From contig NZ_PDJO01000001.1 of NCBI RefSeq assembly GCF_002563775.1, positions 3,660,501 through 3,724,500 on the forward strand: 64,000 nucleotides of DNA. The letters run 5' to 3'. The position numbers were made by a program, and so were the translations under genes. Source of the stretch: Thioclava sp. ES.031. Its GTDB lineage: Bacteria > Pseudomonadota > Alphaproteobacteria > Rhodobacterales > Rhodobacteraceae. Shown piece by piece: positions 9,616-19,348 of this stretch. Every line of letters starts with the position of its first letter. Position 1 is the stretch's first letter. The notes under the pieces were generated by a model. It was not told where the DNA came from, searched no databases, and worked only from the letters and a program-made list of their open reading frames with translations.

Positions 9616-10266
9616 ATGAAATTCTTCGTCGATACCGCCGACACCGCCGCGATCAAGGAACTCAACGATCTGGGCATGGTCGATGGCGTGACCACCAACC
9701 CGTCGCTGATCCTGAAATCGGGCCGCGACATTCTCGAAGTCACCAAGGAAATCTGCGACATGGTCCACGGGCCGGTCTCGGCCGAGGTCGTCGCGACCGA
9801 GTCCAAGGACATGATCGAAGAAGGTATGAAGCTCGCCAAGATCGCCCCCAATATCGCGATCAAGGTTCCGCTGACCTGGGACGGCCTGACCGCTTGCAAG
9901 GCTTTCGCATCCGAAGGCCACATGGTCAATGTTACGCTGTGCTTCTCGACCGCGCAGGCGATCCTCGCCGCGAAGGCGGGCGCGACCTTCATCTCGCCCT
10001 TCATCGGCCGTCTCGACGACATCAACCTCGACGGGATGCAGCTGATCGAGGACATCCGCACGGTCTATGACAACTACGATTTCTCGACCCAGATCCTCGC
10101 CGCGTCGATCCGCTCGGTGAACCACATCAGCGACGCTGCGCGCATCGGCGCCGACGTGATCACCGCACCGCCGGCGGTCATCAAGTCGATGGCGAACCAC
10201 CCGCTGACCGACAAGGGGCTGGCCCAGTTCCTGAAAGATTGGGAAGCGACCGGCCAGAAGATCTGA
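9616..10266 (+). CDS. tal: Transaldolase / fructose-6-phosphate aldolase family protein
   Basis: A 216-residue single-domain TIM-barrel enzyme of the short transaldolase family (TalC/FSA). It acts in the non-oxidative pentose phosphate pathway or cleaves fructose 6-phosphate. Seen directly: FFVDTAD at the start, DGVTTNPSL (residues 23-31), the Schiff-base lysine K83 in IAIKVPLT, and NVTLCFS. The start has a GGAGAG ribosome site. A strong terminator follows, so it is monocistronic. Transaldolase and FSA activities cannot be separated from sequence motifs with confidence, although most alphaproteobacterial members are called transaldolase. Confidence 0.92.
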   Translation: MKFFVDTADTAAIKELNDLGMVDGVTTNPSLILKSGRDILEVTKEICDMVHGPVSAEVVATESKDMIEEGMKLAKIAPNIAIKVPLTWDGLTACKAFASEGHMVNVTLCFSTAQAILAAKAGATFISPFIGRLDDINLDGMQLIEDIRTVYDNYDFSTQILAASIRSVNHISDAARIGADVITAPPAVIKSMANHPLTDKGLAQFLKDWEATGQKI

Positions 10267-10293
10267 TCTTCTCGCGTGAGTCCGATACAGCAC

Positions 10294-10321
10294 AGGCCCG
10301 CCTCTCCGGCGGGCCTTTTTC
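10294..10321 (+). terminator. Rho-independent terminator after tal
   Basis: Perfect stem GGCCCGCC / GGCGGGCC with a TCTCC loop, followed by TTTTTT. Confidence 0.92.
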
Positions 10322-10408
10322 GTGGCACGGGCCGTTTTTTGGACTGCGTCGCGGGATGCATCGTGTATGCTTGGAAAAAATGATGCATCGACCAGCGACG
10401 AGACAGGC

Positions 10409-11113
10409 ATGACCGAACCGGCCCTCGTGGAGCAACTCCGCGACAAGATCATTTCCGACCCTGACGTGATTCTCGAGGACCGCGACCTGATGCGGGCGCT
10501 GATCGCTGCGAACGAGGCCGCGATGGGCGGCAATATCGTCGACCTGCGCGGCGCGGCCATGTCCCGGCTCGAGGCGCGGCTCGACCGGCTGGAAGACACC
10601 CACCGGTCTGTCATCGCCGCGGCCTATGAGAACCTCGCGGGCACGAACCAGATTCACCGCGCGGTGCTGCGGATGCTCGACCCGCATGACTTCCAGTCCT
10701 TCCTGTCGAATCTCGCGACCGAAGTGGCCGAGATTCTGCGCGTCGACGCGGTGCGCCTCGTGCTGGAAAGCCACCAGAACGAGAACGATCCGGCGCTGCG
10801 CCAGCTGGGCGAGGTGCTTTGCGTGGCCGAACCCGGCTTCATCACCGAATACATGCGCGGCGGGCGTGGCGGACAGCCGCGACAGGTCGTGCTGCGCCAG
10901 ACCGTACCGGGCTCCGAGGCGATCTTCGGCGAGGCGGCGAACTGGGTGCGCTCCGAGGCGCTGATGCAACTCGATCTGGGCGAGGGCCGCCTGCCCGGTA
11001 TGCTGGTCATGGCCGCCGAGGACCCGCATCAGTTCAAGCCCTCTCAGGGCACCGATCTTCTGGCCTTCTTCGCAGGCGTATTCGAACGCACGATGCGCCG
11101 CTGGCTGGATTGA
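10409..11113 (+). CDS. DUF484 family protein
   Basis: A 234-residue cytosolic protein of the DUF484 family, a GAF-like fold of unknown function. The N-terminus (LRDKIISDPDVILEDRDLMRAL) is the family hallmark: a short helix with the DPDVILEDRDLMRAL core. A coiled-coil stretch at about residues 50-75 follows, then a GAF-like domain. The start at 10409 is preferred because the open frame upstream runs through the tal terminator. The stop overlaps the start of xerC by one base (TGATG), and DUF484 genes sit beside xerC in many proteobacteria. A supporting role in chromosome-dimer resolution is possible but is inference. Confidence 0.88.
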   Translation: MTEPALVEQLRDKIISDPDVILEDRDLMRALIAANEAAMGGNIVDLRGAAMSRLEARLDRLEDTHRSVIAAAYENLAGTNQIHRAVLRMLDPHDFQSFLSNLATEVAEILRVDAVRLVLESHQNENDPALRQLGEVLCVAEPGFITEYMRGGRGGQPRQVVLRQTVPGSEAIFGEAANWVRSEALMQLDLGEGRLPGMLVMAAEDPHQFKPSQGTDLLAFFAGVFERTMRRWLD

Positions 11114-12033
11114 TGGCGGAGCCGTCCGCAGGGCTGCAAGACGCGCTCGCCGAATGGCTGAGCCATTTGCGCGGGCTGCGCGACGCCTCCGATCACACGA
11201 TCACCGCCTACCGGCACGACGTGGCAAGCTTCCTGGGTTTTCTGCAAACCCATCATGGCGAGAGCCTGGGCACCGCACGGATCGCAGAGCTTGGACCCTC
11301 CGATATGCGGGCATGGATGGCGCATGAACGCGGCCGCGAGGTCTCGTCGCGCTCGCTCGCCCGCGCGCTTTCTTCGGTGAAAAGCTTCATCCGCTGGCTC
11401 GCCGATCGCGACGGGTTCGATGCGAGCCATATCCTCTCGACCCGCAGCCCGAAATATCAGCGCAAACTGCCGCGCCCGCTGAACGAGGACGCCGCAGCCG
11501 GGATGATCGAGCAGGTCGACACGCAGGCGATGGAGCCGTGGATCGCCGCGCGCGACGCCGCCGTGCTGACGCTGCTCTACGGCTGCGGGCTGCGAATCTC
11601 CGAAGCGCTCGCCCTGCGCGCCGAGGACCACCCCCTGCCCGAGGTGCTGCGCATCCGCGGCAAGGGCGACAAGGAGCGGCTCGTGCCGGTCGTGCCCGCC
11701 GCCCGCGAGGCCGTCGCGGAGTACATGCGCCTGTGCCCCTACCCTGCCGAGCCGGATGCGCCACTGTTCTACGGCGCACGCGGAAAGCCGCTCAATCCGC
11801 GCATGATTTCCAAGGCGATGGAGCGGGCGCGCATGTCGCTGGGCCTGCCCTCCACGGCGACCCCGCATGCGATGCGTCACAGTTTCGCGACGCATTTGCT
11901 GGCGGCCGGCGGCGACCTGCGCGCCATTCAGGAACTGCTGGGCCATGCGAGCCTCGGCACGACCCAAATCTACACCGCCGTCGATGCCGCGCGACTGATG
12001 GAAATCTACGATAAGAGCCATCCGCGCGCCTGA
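11113..12033 (+). CDS. xerC: Tyrosine recombinase XerC
   Basis: A 306-residue site-specific recombinase that, with XerD, resolves chromosome dimers at dif. The N-terminal SAM-like core-binding domain covers residues 8-100. The catalytic domain has all active-site residues: R161 in GCGLRISE, K184 in RGKGDKER, H252 and R255 in HAMRHSFATHL, H278 in LLGHASLGTTQIY, and the nucleophile Y287. The length and the DUF484 neighbour mark it as housekeeping XerC rather than a phage integrase. It is translationally coupled to the DUF484 gene. Confidence 0.95.
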   Translation: MAEPSAGLQDALAEWLSHLRGLRDASDHTITAYRHDVASFLGFLQTHHGESLGTARIAELGPSDMRAWMAHERGREVSSRSLARALSSVKSFIRWLADRDGFDASHILSTRSPKYQRKLPRPLNEDAAAGMIEQVDTQAMEPWIAARDAAVLTLLYGCGLRISEALALRAEDHPLPEVLRIRGKGDKERLVPVVPAAREAVAEYMRLCPYPAEPDAPLFYGARGKPLNPRMISKAMERARMSLGLPSTATPHAMRHSFATHLLAAGGDLRAIQELLGHASLGTTQIYTAVDAARLMEIYDKSHPRA

Positions 12034-12077
12034 AGCGACGCTTGCCCCTGCGTCGCAAATCCGGCATCAGGGGGCGC

Positions 12078-12770
12078 ATGGATATCCGCATCAAAGCCCT
12101 GTTCGTTCACCTCCTGACCGCCACCGGCGCCGTGCTGTCGATGCTCGCGCTTCTCGCGGCTGCGGAGGGCGAATGGTCGCTGATGTTCCTCTGGCTCGTC
12201 GCCGCGTTCTTCGTCGACGGGATCGATGGTCCGCTCGCGCGGCGCTACGATGTGAAGGCGAATTTCCCGCTCTATGACGGCGTCCTGATGGACCTGATCA
12301 TCGACTATCTGACCTATGTCTTCATCCCCGCCTTCGCGCTGTTCCAGTCGAGCCTGCTGCCGGGATGGACGGGCTGGCTCGCGATCATCGCGATCACCTA
12401 TGGCAGCGTCGTCTATTTCTCCGACACCCGGATGAAGACGAAGGACAATTCGTTCCAGGGCTTCCCGGGTGCGTGGAACATGCTGGTGCTGGTGCTGTTC
12501 GCGCTGAAGCCCGGCTATTGGACGATCCTGCTCGTCGTCGTGGCGCTCGCCATCGCGATGTTCCTGCCGCTCAAGTTCATTCACCCCGTGCGCACGAAGC
12601 GCTGGCGCGTGGTCTCCTTGCCGATGGCGCTTTTGTGGACCTTCTTCGCGGGCTGGGCCGCATGGGTCGATTTCGACCCGGCAAGCTGGGCGCATTGGGG
12701 GCTGGTCGTCACGTCCATCTACCTGCTGCTCGTCGGCATCGTGCAACAACTCGTGCCCGAGCGAAGCTGA
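12078..12770 (+). CDS. pcs: Phosphatidylcholine synthase
   Basis: An integral membrane enzyme (230 residues, about eight helices) that joins choline to CDP-diacylglycerol to make phosphatidylcholine. It carries the Pcs form of the CDP-alcohol phosphotransferase motif, DGx2ARx12Gx3Dx3D. This begins DGPLARRYDV at about residue 50 and ends GVLMDLIID. The 12-residue gap separates Pcs from PgsA and PssA, which have eight. The start at 12078 (MDIRIKALFVHL) follows CAGGGGG. A TTG further up is open but unsupported. The gene lies 44 bases after xerC and may be cotranscribed. Confidence 0.93.
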   Translation: MDIRIKALFVHLLTATGAVLSMLALLAAAEGEWSLMFLWLVAAFFVDGIDGPLARRYDVKANFPLYDGVLMDLIIDYLTYVFIPAFALFQSSLLPGWTGWLAIIAITYGSVVYFSDTRMKTKDNSFQGFPGAWNMLVLVLFALKPGYWTILLVVVALAIAMFLPLKFIHPVRTKRWRVVSLPMALLWTFFAGWAAWVDFDPASWAHWGLVVTSIYLLLVGIVQQLVPERS

Positions 12771-12829
12771 CTCGAACTGCGGCCCCGGCGCGGCGATCCA
12801 TGCCGCACGGGCCGCGAAACGGAGGTCGC

Positions 12830-13312
12830 ATGCGCCGCAGTCTCGCACTTCTGGCTCTCGTGTTTTCCGCGCAATCGGCCATGGCCGCGCCGGATTATCT
12901 CGATGACCGTTCGACCCCGTCCGCGCTGATCCGCTCGCTCTATAACGCAATCTCGTTGCATCACTACGCCCGCGCCTGGAGCTATTTCGCCGATCCCGAA
13001 AAGAACGGCGACTATGCGGATTTCACGAAAGGCTATGCCAACACCGCCGAGGCTTCGGTCACGATCGGCCCGGTCATGTCGGAGGGCGCGGCAGGTTCGA
13101 TCTACACCACGCTCGGGGTGACGGTGAGCGCCCGGACGCGTGACGGCAAGACCGAGAGTTTCGGCGGCTGCTATGTGACCCGCCAAATCCAGCCCGCGAT
13201 TCAGGAGCTGCCCTTCACGCCACTGCAAATCGTGACCGGACACCTGATCGCGCGCCCGGCGGACGACGCCATGCCTGCCAGCTGCGACGACCAAGGCCAG
13301 CCGCGATTTTAA
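12830..13312 (+). CDS. Exported protein of unknown function
   Basis: A 160-residue protein with a clear signal peptide: MRRSLALLALVFSAQSAMA with cleavage after residue 19. The mature part begins APDYLDDRSTPSALIRSLYNAIS and contains an amphipathic helix region (residues 30-50). Two cysteines, in GGCYVT and ASCDD, could form a periplasmic disulphide. I do not recognise the family. The helix-then-sheet pattern SLYNAISLHHYARAWSYF resembles NTF2-like folds, which is only a guess. The start has a GGAGG ribosome site. It follows pcs by 59 bases, probably in the same transcript, and converges with the EamA gene four bases away. Confidence 0.8.
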   Translation: MRRSLALLALVFSAQSAMAAPDYLDDRSTPSALIRSLYNAISLHHYARAWSYFADPEKNGDYADFTKGYANTAEASVTIGPVMSEGAAGSIYTTLGVTVSARTRDGKTESFGGCYVTRQIQPAIQELPFTPLQIVTGHLIARPADDAMPASCDDQGQPRF

Positions 13313-13316
13313 TCGC

Positions 13317-14153
13317 TCAGACCCGCGTCAGCACCACGCCCGAGACGATCAACAACGCCGCCAGCGCCTTCGTCATCCGCATCTTCTCGCCGAAGACGAG
13401 CCAGCCGATCAGCACCGCGAACAGGATCGAGGTCTCGCGCAGGGTTGCGACCAGCGCGATCGGCGCGCGGGTCATCGCCCAGATCGAGATCGCATAGGCC
13501 GCATAGGACGCCGCCGCCCCAAGCGTCGCGATCCCCCATTCGCGCGGCGCGGCGCGCAGCATCACGGTCCCGCGCAGCCCGACCATGCCCATCGCGAAAA
13601 ACACCCCGCCCAGCACCATGATCCATCCGACATAGCCCACGGGCTCGCCCGAGATCCGCGCGCCCATCCCGTCGACCAGCGTATAGCTCGCGGTCGCCAG
13701 CGCCGAGCCCAGCGCATAGGGCAGCAGGCGGCGGCTTTCGCCATCGGTGAACACGCCGCGCGCCATCAGGGCAATCCCGAGCCCCAGCACCGCGATCCCC
13801 GCATATTCGAGCCCGCTGATCGCATCGATCGCCAGCGCAGCGGAGACGATCGCCACCATCATCGGCGCGGTTCCGCGCGCGATCGGATAGACCCGGCTCA
13901 GATCACCCTGCTCATAGGCATGGGCGAGGAAGAACTTGTAGCCGAAATGGATCACCCCCGCGGCAAGGATCCAGCCCAGCGCGGCGCTGTCCGGCAAGGG
14001 CCGCGACAGCGCCACGACGAGCCCGATCAGGGCCTCGGCAATGGACAGCATCACCATCGCGCGGATTTTCGAGCCACCCAGGCGGATCAGCGCATTCCAC
14101 AAGGCATGCAGGAAGGCCGCGCCCAGCACCGCCGCCATGATCGTCAAACTCAT
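13317..14153 (-). CDS. EamA/DMT-family membrane transporter
   Basis: A 278-residue polytopic protein with ten predicted helices in two EamA repeats of about 140 residues. The first begins [22 protein letters not shown]; the second repeats the same spacing after about residue 145. Drug/metabolite transporters of this type export amino acids, purines or other metabolites; the substrate cannot be told here. The start at 14153 (MSLTIMAAV) is chosen because residues further up are not membrane-like and have no ribosome site. It is a single gene, convergent with the exported unknown and divergent from truA. Confidence 0.88.
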   Translation of the reverse strand: MSLTIMAAVLGAAFLHALWNALIRLGGSKIRAMVMLSIAEALIGLVVALSRPLPDSAALGWILAAGVIHFGYKFFLAHAYEQGDLSRVYPIARGTAPMMVAIVSAALAIDAISGLEYAGIAVLGLGIALMARGVFTDGESRRLLPYALGSALATASYTLVDGMGARISGEPVGYVGWIMVLGGVFFAMGMVGLRGTVMLRAAPREWGIATLGAAASYAAYAISIWAMTRAPIALVATLRETSILFAVLIGWLVFGEKMRMTKALAALLIVSGVVLTRV

Positions 14154-14295
14154 ATCCGCGCCCTTCTCTGCCCGACCGGCAATCGGTAGCTCCGGGCCAT
14201 GGCGAGGGCAAGCCGCCCCGTGCATGGGCCCGCAATCGCGGCGCATGGCCGGGAGGGGATTGCGAAACGGGTCGCGCTCGGGCTATGGCCGCTCC

Positions 14296-15063
14296 ATGCC
14301 GAGATACGCGTTCAAAATCGAATATGACGGGGGGCCCTTCGCCGGGTGGCAGCGTCAGGCCGACCAGCCTTCGGTGCAGGGCGCGGTCGAGGCGGCTTTG
14401 GCGAAGCTCGAACCCGGCCCCCATACGATCGCGGCGGCGGGGCGCACCGATGCAGGCGTTCATGCCACCGGGCAGGTCGCCCATGCCGATCTGACGAAGG
14501 ATTGGGACCCGTTCCGGCTGTCGGAGGCGCTGAACTATCACCTGCGCCCCGCACCGGTTGCGATCCTCGCCTGCGCCCGGGTCGAAGACGAATTCCACTC
14601 CCGGTTTTCTGCACTAGAGCGGCGCTACCTGTTCCGGCTCGTACAACGCCGCGCGCCGGTGACCCATGACCGCGGGCTGGTCTGGCAAGTGCTCAACCCG
14701 CTCGATATCGAGGCGATGCGCGAAGGGGCCGCGCATCTGATCGGGCATCATGACTTCACCACCTTCCGCTCGACCATGTGCCAGTCGAACTCGCCGGTCA
14801 AAACGCTCGACGAGATCAGGATCGAGGCGCTCGACATCCCGCATGGGCGCGAGGTCCGGTTTCACCTGCGCGCGCGCAGCTTCCTGCACAATCAGGTCCG
14901 CTCGATCGTCGGCACGCTCGAACGCGTCGGCGCCGGGTCCTGGCCGCCCGAGCGCGTGGGCGAAGCGCTCACCGCGCGCGACCGCGCCGCTTGCGGACCG
15001 GTCTGCCCACCGCAGGGTCTCTATCTAAGCGCGGTCGGCTATCCCCACGATCCCTTCGCCTGA
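14296..15063 (+). CDS. truA: tRNA pseudouridine(38-40) synthase
   Basis: A 255-residue enzyme making pseudouridine at positions 38-40 in the tRNA anticodon arm. It has [12 protein letters not shown] at residues 10-21. The catalytic aspartate is D52 in [12 protein letters not shown], and the C-terminal [15 protein letters not shown] motif binds tRNA. The start at 14296 ([12 protein letters not shown]) matches the family. Its last 39 bases overlap, antisense, the end of the epimerase gene on the other strand. Confidence 0.95.
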   Translation: MPRYAFKIEYDGGPFAGWQRQADQPSVQGAVEAALAKLEPGPHTIAAAGRTDAGVHATGQVAHADLTKDWDPFRLSEALNYHLRPAPVAILACARVEDEFHSRFSALERRYLFRLVQRRAPVTHDRGLVWQVLNPLDIEAMREGAAHLIGHHDFTTFRSTMCQSNSPVKTLDEIRIEALDIPHGREVRFHLRARSFLHNQVRSIVGTLERVGAGSWPPERVGEALTARDRAACGPVCPPQGLYLSAVGYPHDPFA

Positions 15064-17142
15064 CGCGACCCGCGCGCCGGGCGGGACAGGACGTGATGGC
15101 ACTGGCGTTGGCAGGACGATGCCGCGCGTCTGAGCGAGACTGAAGCTCCGGTCCCCTGTCACGGAACACGCGACCCGGCTTCCAGACGTTCCATCTTGCC
15201 AGCGCGCCCCGCTATCGGCCGCCTCGATATCGCGTTCAGCCGCACTTGGTGCGCTGAACGCCTCACTCAGACATGGCGCGGGGACTTGGCTCTCCTCGCC
15301 GCGTAGCCGCGACATGAGCGCCTCCAGCCGCTCCCGGCAGCGCTGCGCCAAGGCGGCATCGAGGTCGTGCAGAAGCAGGGCTGTCTCGCGCTCCGAGAGA
15401 TGGGCCACGGGGGCATGCCTGATCTTCGGATGCGCGGTTGCGCGGCTATGCGCGCCGGTCACGGGGGCCTCGTGCAATTTCTCCCCCCTGCGCAAACCGA
15501 TCCGCAACAGCTCGATCTCTCCCTCGGGACAGTCCGGCCCGCGCAGCCGCAACCCGCGCGCCTCGACCATCTGTCGGGCGAGATCGCCGATCCGGATCGG
15601 TGAGCCCATATCGAGCGCATAGACCCGCCCCGAAACTTCCCAGCGGCCCGCGATCAGCACGAGCCGCGCCGCTTCGGCGATGGTCATGAAATAGCGTGTG
15701 GCGTCAGGATCGGTGAGCGTGATCGGCCCGCCCTGCGCGATCTGCCGCTCGAAAATCGGCACGACCGATCCCGACGAGCCGATCACATTGCCGAAGCGCA
15801 CGATCGAGAAAACCGTCGCGCCCGCGCGGGTCGCAAGATCCTGCACCACCAGCTCTGCCATCCGTTTCGACGCACCCATGGCCGAGCGCGGTGCAATCGC
15901 CTTATCGCTGGAAATCAGCACGAACCGAGCAACTTTCGCGGCCCGCGCGCCCCGCGCGAGGCAGACCGTGGCAGTGACGTTATTCGCGAAACCGGAAAGC
16001 GGGTTTTCCTCCACCAGCGCGACGTGCTTGTAGGCGGCGGCGTGGAACACGGCATCGATTGCCTCGCGTGCGAAGATCTCCCGTACCAGCGCCGCGTCCC
16101 CGGCGGAGCCGAGCCGGGTGACGAGATCGACACCCGCGCGTGCGGCGAGCGGCGTCAGGTCGGACAGGAGGGCGAACAGCGCGGGTTCCGAGAGTTCGAG
16201 CAGAACGAGTTTCGCCGGGCTACAGGCGAGAATCTGACGACAAAGCTCTGCCCCGATGGAGCCGCCCGCCCCCGAGATGAGCACGGATTTTCCGCAGTAG
16301 AACTCCGCCTCGGGCGGGTCGCCCCCGGTGATCTCGCTGCGGCCCAGCCAGCGCTCGGGGCGCACCGGTTCGAGCCGCGCGGCAAGATCCGCGCCGCCGA
16401 CCAGCAGAGCGAAATCCGGCAGCGCCTCGCAGCGCAATCCAAGGCGCGAAAGGTCACGCGCCAGCGCGGCCTTGCGTGGCTCGGGCAGACGCGGATCGGC
16501 GAGGACGACGCGATCGACATTGAACTTGCGGATCAGCGCCTCGCGCGCCGCGGGCCCCAGAACCGGCACCCCGTCCAACGTCGCGCCGCGCAAAATCGGG
16601 CTGTCGTCGAGATAGGCGCAGGTCAAGAACCCGGACCGGTCGCGCAACGCCCGTGCCAGCGCGATCCCCTCCGGCGTCGCGCCGTAGATCGCGATGCGCG
16701 AAACGACGTTCGAGCGTCGATAGAGCCATCCCGTGAGCACCAGAAGCGCCCGGCGCTGGACAACGATGCCCGACAAAAACGCGCAGCCAAAGAAGAGCGC
16801 AGTGTCGCCGCCCCGCCATCCGAGGCCGGCCCAGAAGGCCAGTGCAAGGAGGCAGGAGAGGACGACCGCCTTTCCCGCCCCCAGCATCGCGAAGTCCTTC
16901 AGGGGCAGGCGCGCCAAGCCGGTGCCAAAGCTTGCCACTGCGGCGAGACCGCTCCCGATCAGGACCAGGAGCCAGGCATCCCCCCCGAGGCCCCCACGGC
17001 TCAAGGCAGGCGCGAATTGCAACACCAGCACGAGGCACGCCATCGCGAGCAGAGCATCGAGCGTCGCGATGACGACCGCCTTGCGCAGGCGCGACAGCGC
17101 GATCAGGCGCGTCGCGATCTTGTCGGTGAGCGCTTCCCTCAC
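15025..17142 (-). CDS. Membrane-bound nucleotide-sugar epimerase/dehydratase (WbpM/CapD type)
   Basis: A 705-residue protein with four N-terminal membrane helices (about residues 20-120), a CoA-binding-like linker, and a large SDR domain. The glycine motif SGAGGSIG is near residue 290. The active-site region [11 protein letters not shown] near 421 has methionine where ordinary SDRs have tyrosine, as in the WbpM/PglF UDP-GlcNAc 4,6-dehydratase group. These enzymes make the precursor sugar for capsule, O-antigen or glycoprotein glycans. A GTG start at 17142 overlaps the stop of the sugar transferase (GTGA). The last 90 or so residues are poorly ordered and proline-rich, and overlap truA by 39 bases. 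Confidence 0.9.
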   Translation of the reverse strand: MREALTDKIATRLIALSRLRKAVVIATLDALLAMACLVLVLQFAPALSRGGLGGDAWLLVLIGSGLAAVASFGTGLARLPLKDFAMLGAGKAVVLSCLLALAFWAGLGWRGGDTALFFGCAFLSGIVVQRRALLVLTGWLYRRSNVVSRIAIYGATPEGIALARALRDRSGFLTCAYLDDSPILRGATLDGVPVLGPAAREALIRKFNVDRVVLADPRLPEPRKAALARDLSRLGLRCEALPDFALLVGGADLAARLEPVRPERWLGRSEITGGDPPEAEFYCGKSVLISGAGGSIGAELCRQILACSPAKLVLLELSEPALFALLSDLTPLAARAGVDLVTRLGSAGDAALVREIFAREAIDAVFHAAAYKHVALVEENPLSGFANNVTATVCLARGARAAKVARFVLISSDKAIAPRSAMGASKRMAELVVQDLATRAGATVFSIVRFGNVIGSSGSVVPIFERQIAQGGPITLTDPDATRYFMTIAEAARLVLIAGRWEVSGRVYALDMGSPIRIGDLARQMVEARGLRLRGPDCPEGEIELLRIGLRRGEKLHEAPVTGAHSRATAHPKIRHAPVAHLSERETALLLHDLDAALAQRCRERLEALMSRLRGEESQVPAPCLSEAFSAPSAAERDIEAADSGARWQDGTSGSRVACSVTGDRSFSLAQTRGIVLPTPVPSRPVPPGARVASGEGIVGIADRA

Positions 17143-17756
17143 GCGATCCCTCCGCGCAAGGTTTGCCAGATCAGCGCCAGATCGAGCCGCCACGAGGCCT
17201 GTCTTTGGTAAAGCAGATCGAGTCGGGCTTTCTCGGGGACGCAAGCCTGATCATAGATCCGCCGCGCCTCTTCGGCCGTCCGGCATCGCGCCAGCAGACG
17301 CGCCTCTTTTCGTGCAAACTGCACGCTCGCGAGCCCGGTTATCCCCGGGGGGCTTGCGAGCACCTGCGCGTAGAGCTGCGGGAAACGCGCCACCACCTCG
17401 CGAAGCGGCGGCCTCGGACCGACGAAGCTCATATCGCCGCGCAGGACATTCCAGATCTGCGGCAGCTCATCCGCGTGGCACCGCCGCAGGATCTGCCCGA
17501 GCGGGGTGATCCGCGCGCGCTTATGCCCGGCGGTGATGCCATGATCGCCCGCCTCCGCCTGCATCGTGCGGAACTTCCACATCCGGAAGCTGCGCGTGGG
17601 GCTGTGCATCCGCTCGCCGCCGTAGAACCACGGTCGCCCCTGAACCAGCGCGACGGCCAGCCAGACCAGCGCGATCAATGGCAAGACCACGGGCAGCGCC
17701 AGAAGTGCCAGCGTCAGATCGAAGAGACGTTTACGCCTGCGCCGGGCCGGGGTCAT
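17139..17756 (-). CDS. Undecaprenyl-phosphate sugar phosphotransferase (bacterial sugar transferase domain)
   Basis: A 205-residue monotopic membrane enzyme that moves a sugar phosphate from a UDP-sugar to the lipid carrier, starting a polysaccharide repeat unit. One membrane segment (residues 10-35) is followed by the catalytic domain with MWKFRTM, DELPQIWNVLRGDMSFVGPRP and PGITGL. It is the short PglC-like form without the N-terminal helices of WbaP. The ATG at 17756 has AGGAG about nine bases before it. It is coupled to the epimerase gene by a 4-base overlap. No other glycan genes follow, so this is an isolated initiation pair. Confidence 0.92.
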   Translation of the reverse strand: MTPARRRRKRLFDLTLALLALPVVLPLIALVWLAVALVQGRPWFYGGERMHSPTRSFRMWKFRTMQAEAGDHGITAGHKRARITPLGQILRRCHADELPQIWNVLRGDMSFVGPRPPLREVVARFPQLYAQVLASPPGITGLASVQFARKEARLLARCRTAEEARRIYDQACVPEKARLDLLYQRQASWRLDLALIWQTLRGGIA

Positions 17757-17948
17757 GCCAAATCTCCTGTTACGGGTAGCCACAAGGGGCGACACTTCCG
17801 CAAGCCTAGGCAGGTCGCAGTTGCGATGCCGTTAACACGGCCCGGTTCCCATGACCGGACCTCACGACACCTGACACCGATACAATCGGTCGTATGGACT
17901 TCGCGGAGCGCGAGTGGTTGGATCGCGCCCGATACGAAGGAGGCACCG

Positions 17949-18815
17949 ATGGCATTCGGCAAAAACATCCGCACTTGGTTCGAAGGCGCATGGCACGAGG
18001 GCGATATCGCCGTCATGCGCGCCGCCGATCACGGGCTTTGGCAAGGCAGCTCGGTCTTTGACGGGGCGCGGCTTTTCGACGGGGTCGTCCCCGATCTCGA
18101 CGCGCATTGCGCGCGCACCAACCGCTCCGCCGAGGCGTTGATGATCACGCCGACCATCGCGCCCGAGGACATGGTCGAGATCGCGCGCGAGGGCCTGCGC
18201 AAATACGATACGGGTGCCGCTGTTTACGTGCGCCCGATGTACTGGGCGATCGCCGGGTCCGATTTGGGCGTGGCGCCGATGCCCGGCGAGACCGGCTTCG
18301 CGCTCTGCCTCGAAGAAGTGGCGATGCCCGATCCGAGCAAGGCGACGACACTGACCACCACGCAATTCCGCCGTCCCGTTCTGGCCGATAACGTCACCGA
18401 TGCGAAGGCGGGCTGCCTCTATCCGAACAACGCCCGGATGCTGGTCGAGGCGCAGCGCAAGGGTTTCGGCAACGCGCTCGTGCAGGATGCGATGGGCAAT
18501 GTCGCCGAAAGCGCGACGGCGAATGTCTGGATGGTGAAGGATGGCGAGTATTTCACGCCCATGCCGAACGGCACCTTCCTTGCAGGGCTCACGCGCAAGC
18601 GGATCATGGGGCTTCTGCGCGAGGGTGGCGAGACGGTGCATGAAGCGGTGCTTACGCTCGACGATTTCCGCAATGCCGACGAGGTCTTCCTGACCGGCAA
18701 CTTCGCCAAGGTCACCCCGGTCGCAGGTTTCGACGATGTCAGCTACACGCCCGGCAAGGGCACGCAGCGGGCGCGCGAGGCCTATATGGACTGGGCGCAA
18801 GGCTCGCCGCTTTGA
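17949..18815 (+). CDS. ilvE: Branched-chain-amino-acid aminotransferase (class IV)
   Basis: A 288-residue PLP enzyme of fold type IV. Seen: WFEGAWHEGD then HGLWQGSSVFDGAR, the R-x-Y region VRPMYW, the PLP lysine K153 in VTDAKAG, the phosphate-binding VAESATANVW, and FLTGNFAKVTPV near the end. This order and the length match branched-chain aminotransferases, although D-amino-acid transaminase and aminodeoxychorismate lyase share the fold. The start codon at 17949 follows AGGAGG at a good distance. The open frame further upstream overlaps the other strand's gene and is a shadow. The universal stress gene follows closely. Confidence 0.88.
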   Translation: MAFGKNIRTWFEGAWHEGDIAVMRAADHGLWQGSSVFDGARLFDGVVPDLDAHCARTNRSAEALMITPTIAPEDMVEIAREGLRKYDTGAAVYVRPMYWAIAGSDLGVAPMPGETGFALCLEEVAMPDPSKATTLTTTQFRRPVLADNVTDAKAGCLYPNNARMLVEAQRKGFGNALVQDAMGNVAESATANVWMVKDGEYFTPMPNGTFLAGLTRKRIMGLLREGGETVHEAVLTLDDFRNADEVFLTGNFAKVTPVAGFDDVSYTPGKGTQRAREAYMDWAQGSPL

Positions 18816-18889
18816 GCCTCGACACCCCCGCGGTTGCCAAAGACCTCGCGCCGGGCGATGATCCGCAGAGACCCCGTCCCGGAGGAGCC

Positions 18890-19345
18890 ATGCGCAAGTT
18901 TCTGGTTGTGCTCGACGATACCCGCGAATGCCTCAACGCGATGCGGTTCGCGGCGATGCGCGCGAACCATACCGGCGGCGGCGTGATCATCCTCTCGGTG
19001 ATCCCGCCCGACGAATACCAGCACTGGATCGGCGTGGCCGAGATCATGCGCGAAGAAGCCCGCGAGCGGATCGAGGCGCATTTCGAGGTCTTCGCGAAAT
19101 GGATGCGCGACCGTCAGGGCGTGGAGCCGGAACTGGTGATCCGCGAGGGCGAACCGGTGCCCGAAATCATCGGGGTGATGGACGAACATCCCGAGATCGG
19201 CGTGCTGGTCCTCGGCGCAGGCTCCGGCAAGGGCGGTGCGGGGCCACTGGTCAGCCAGATGGTCAAACAGGCGGGAACTCTGCCCTGCCCGCTGACGATC
19301 GTGCCGGGCGAGATGTCGAAGGAAAAGCTCGAACAGATCACCTGA
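18890..19345 (+). CDS. Universal stress protein family
   Basis: A 151-residue single UspA domain. It has the N-terminal strand RKFLVVLDDT and a middle REGEPVPEII. The ATP-binding-like loop LVLGAGSGKGGAGPLVSQ (residues 104-121) is close to the G-2x-G-9x-G-S/T pattern of ATP-binding Usp proteins. The ATG at 18890 has GGAGGAG just before it. A TTG overlapping the aminotransferase stop at 18812 is also in frame but would add 26 residues that look unfolded. Usp proteins help in starvation and stress survival; the specific role is unknown. Confidence 0.85.
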   Translation: MRKFLVVLDDTRECLNAMRFAAMRANHTGGGVIILSVIPPDEYQHWIGVAEIMREEARERIEAHFEVFAKWMRDRQGVEPELVIREGEPVPEIIGVMDEHPEIGVLVLGAGSGKGGAGPLVSQMVKQAGTLPCPLTIVPGEMSKEKLEQIT

Positions 19346-19348
19346 CCG

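Noticed and set aside
11113..12033. Tyrosine recombinase as a sign of a prophage or integron
   Set aside because: The gene is housekeeping XerC: full catalytic set, typical length, coupled to DUF484, with no phage genes or attachment sites nearby.
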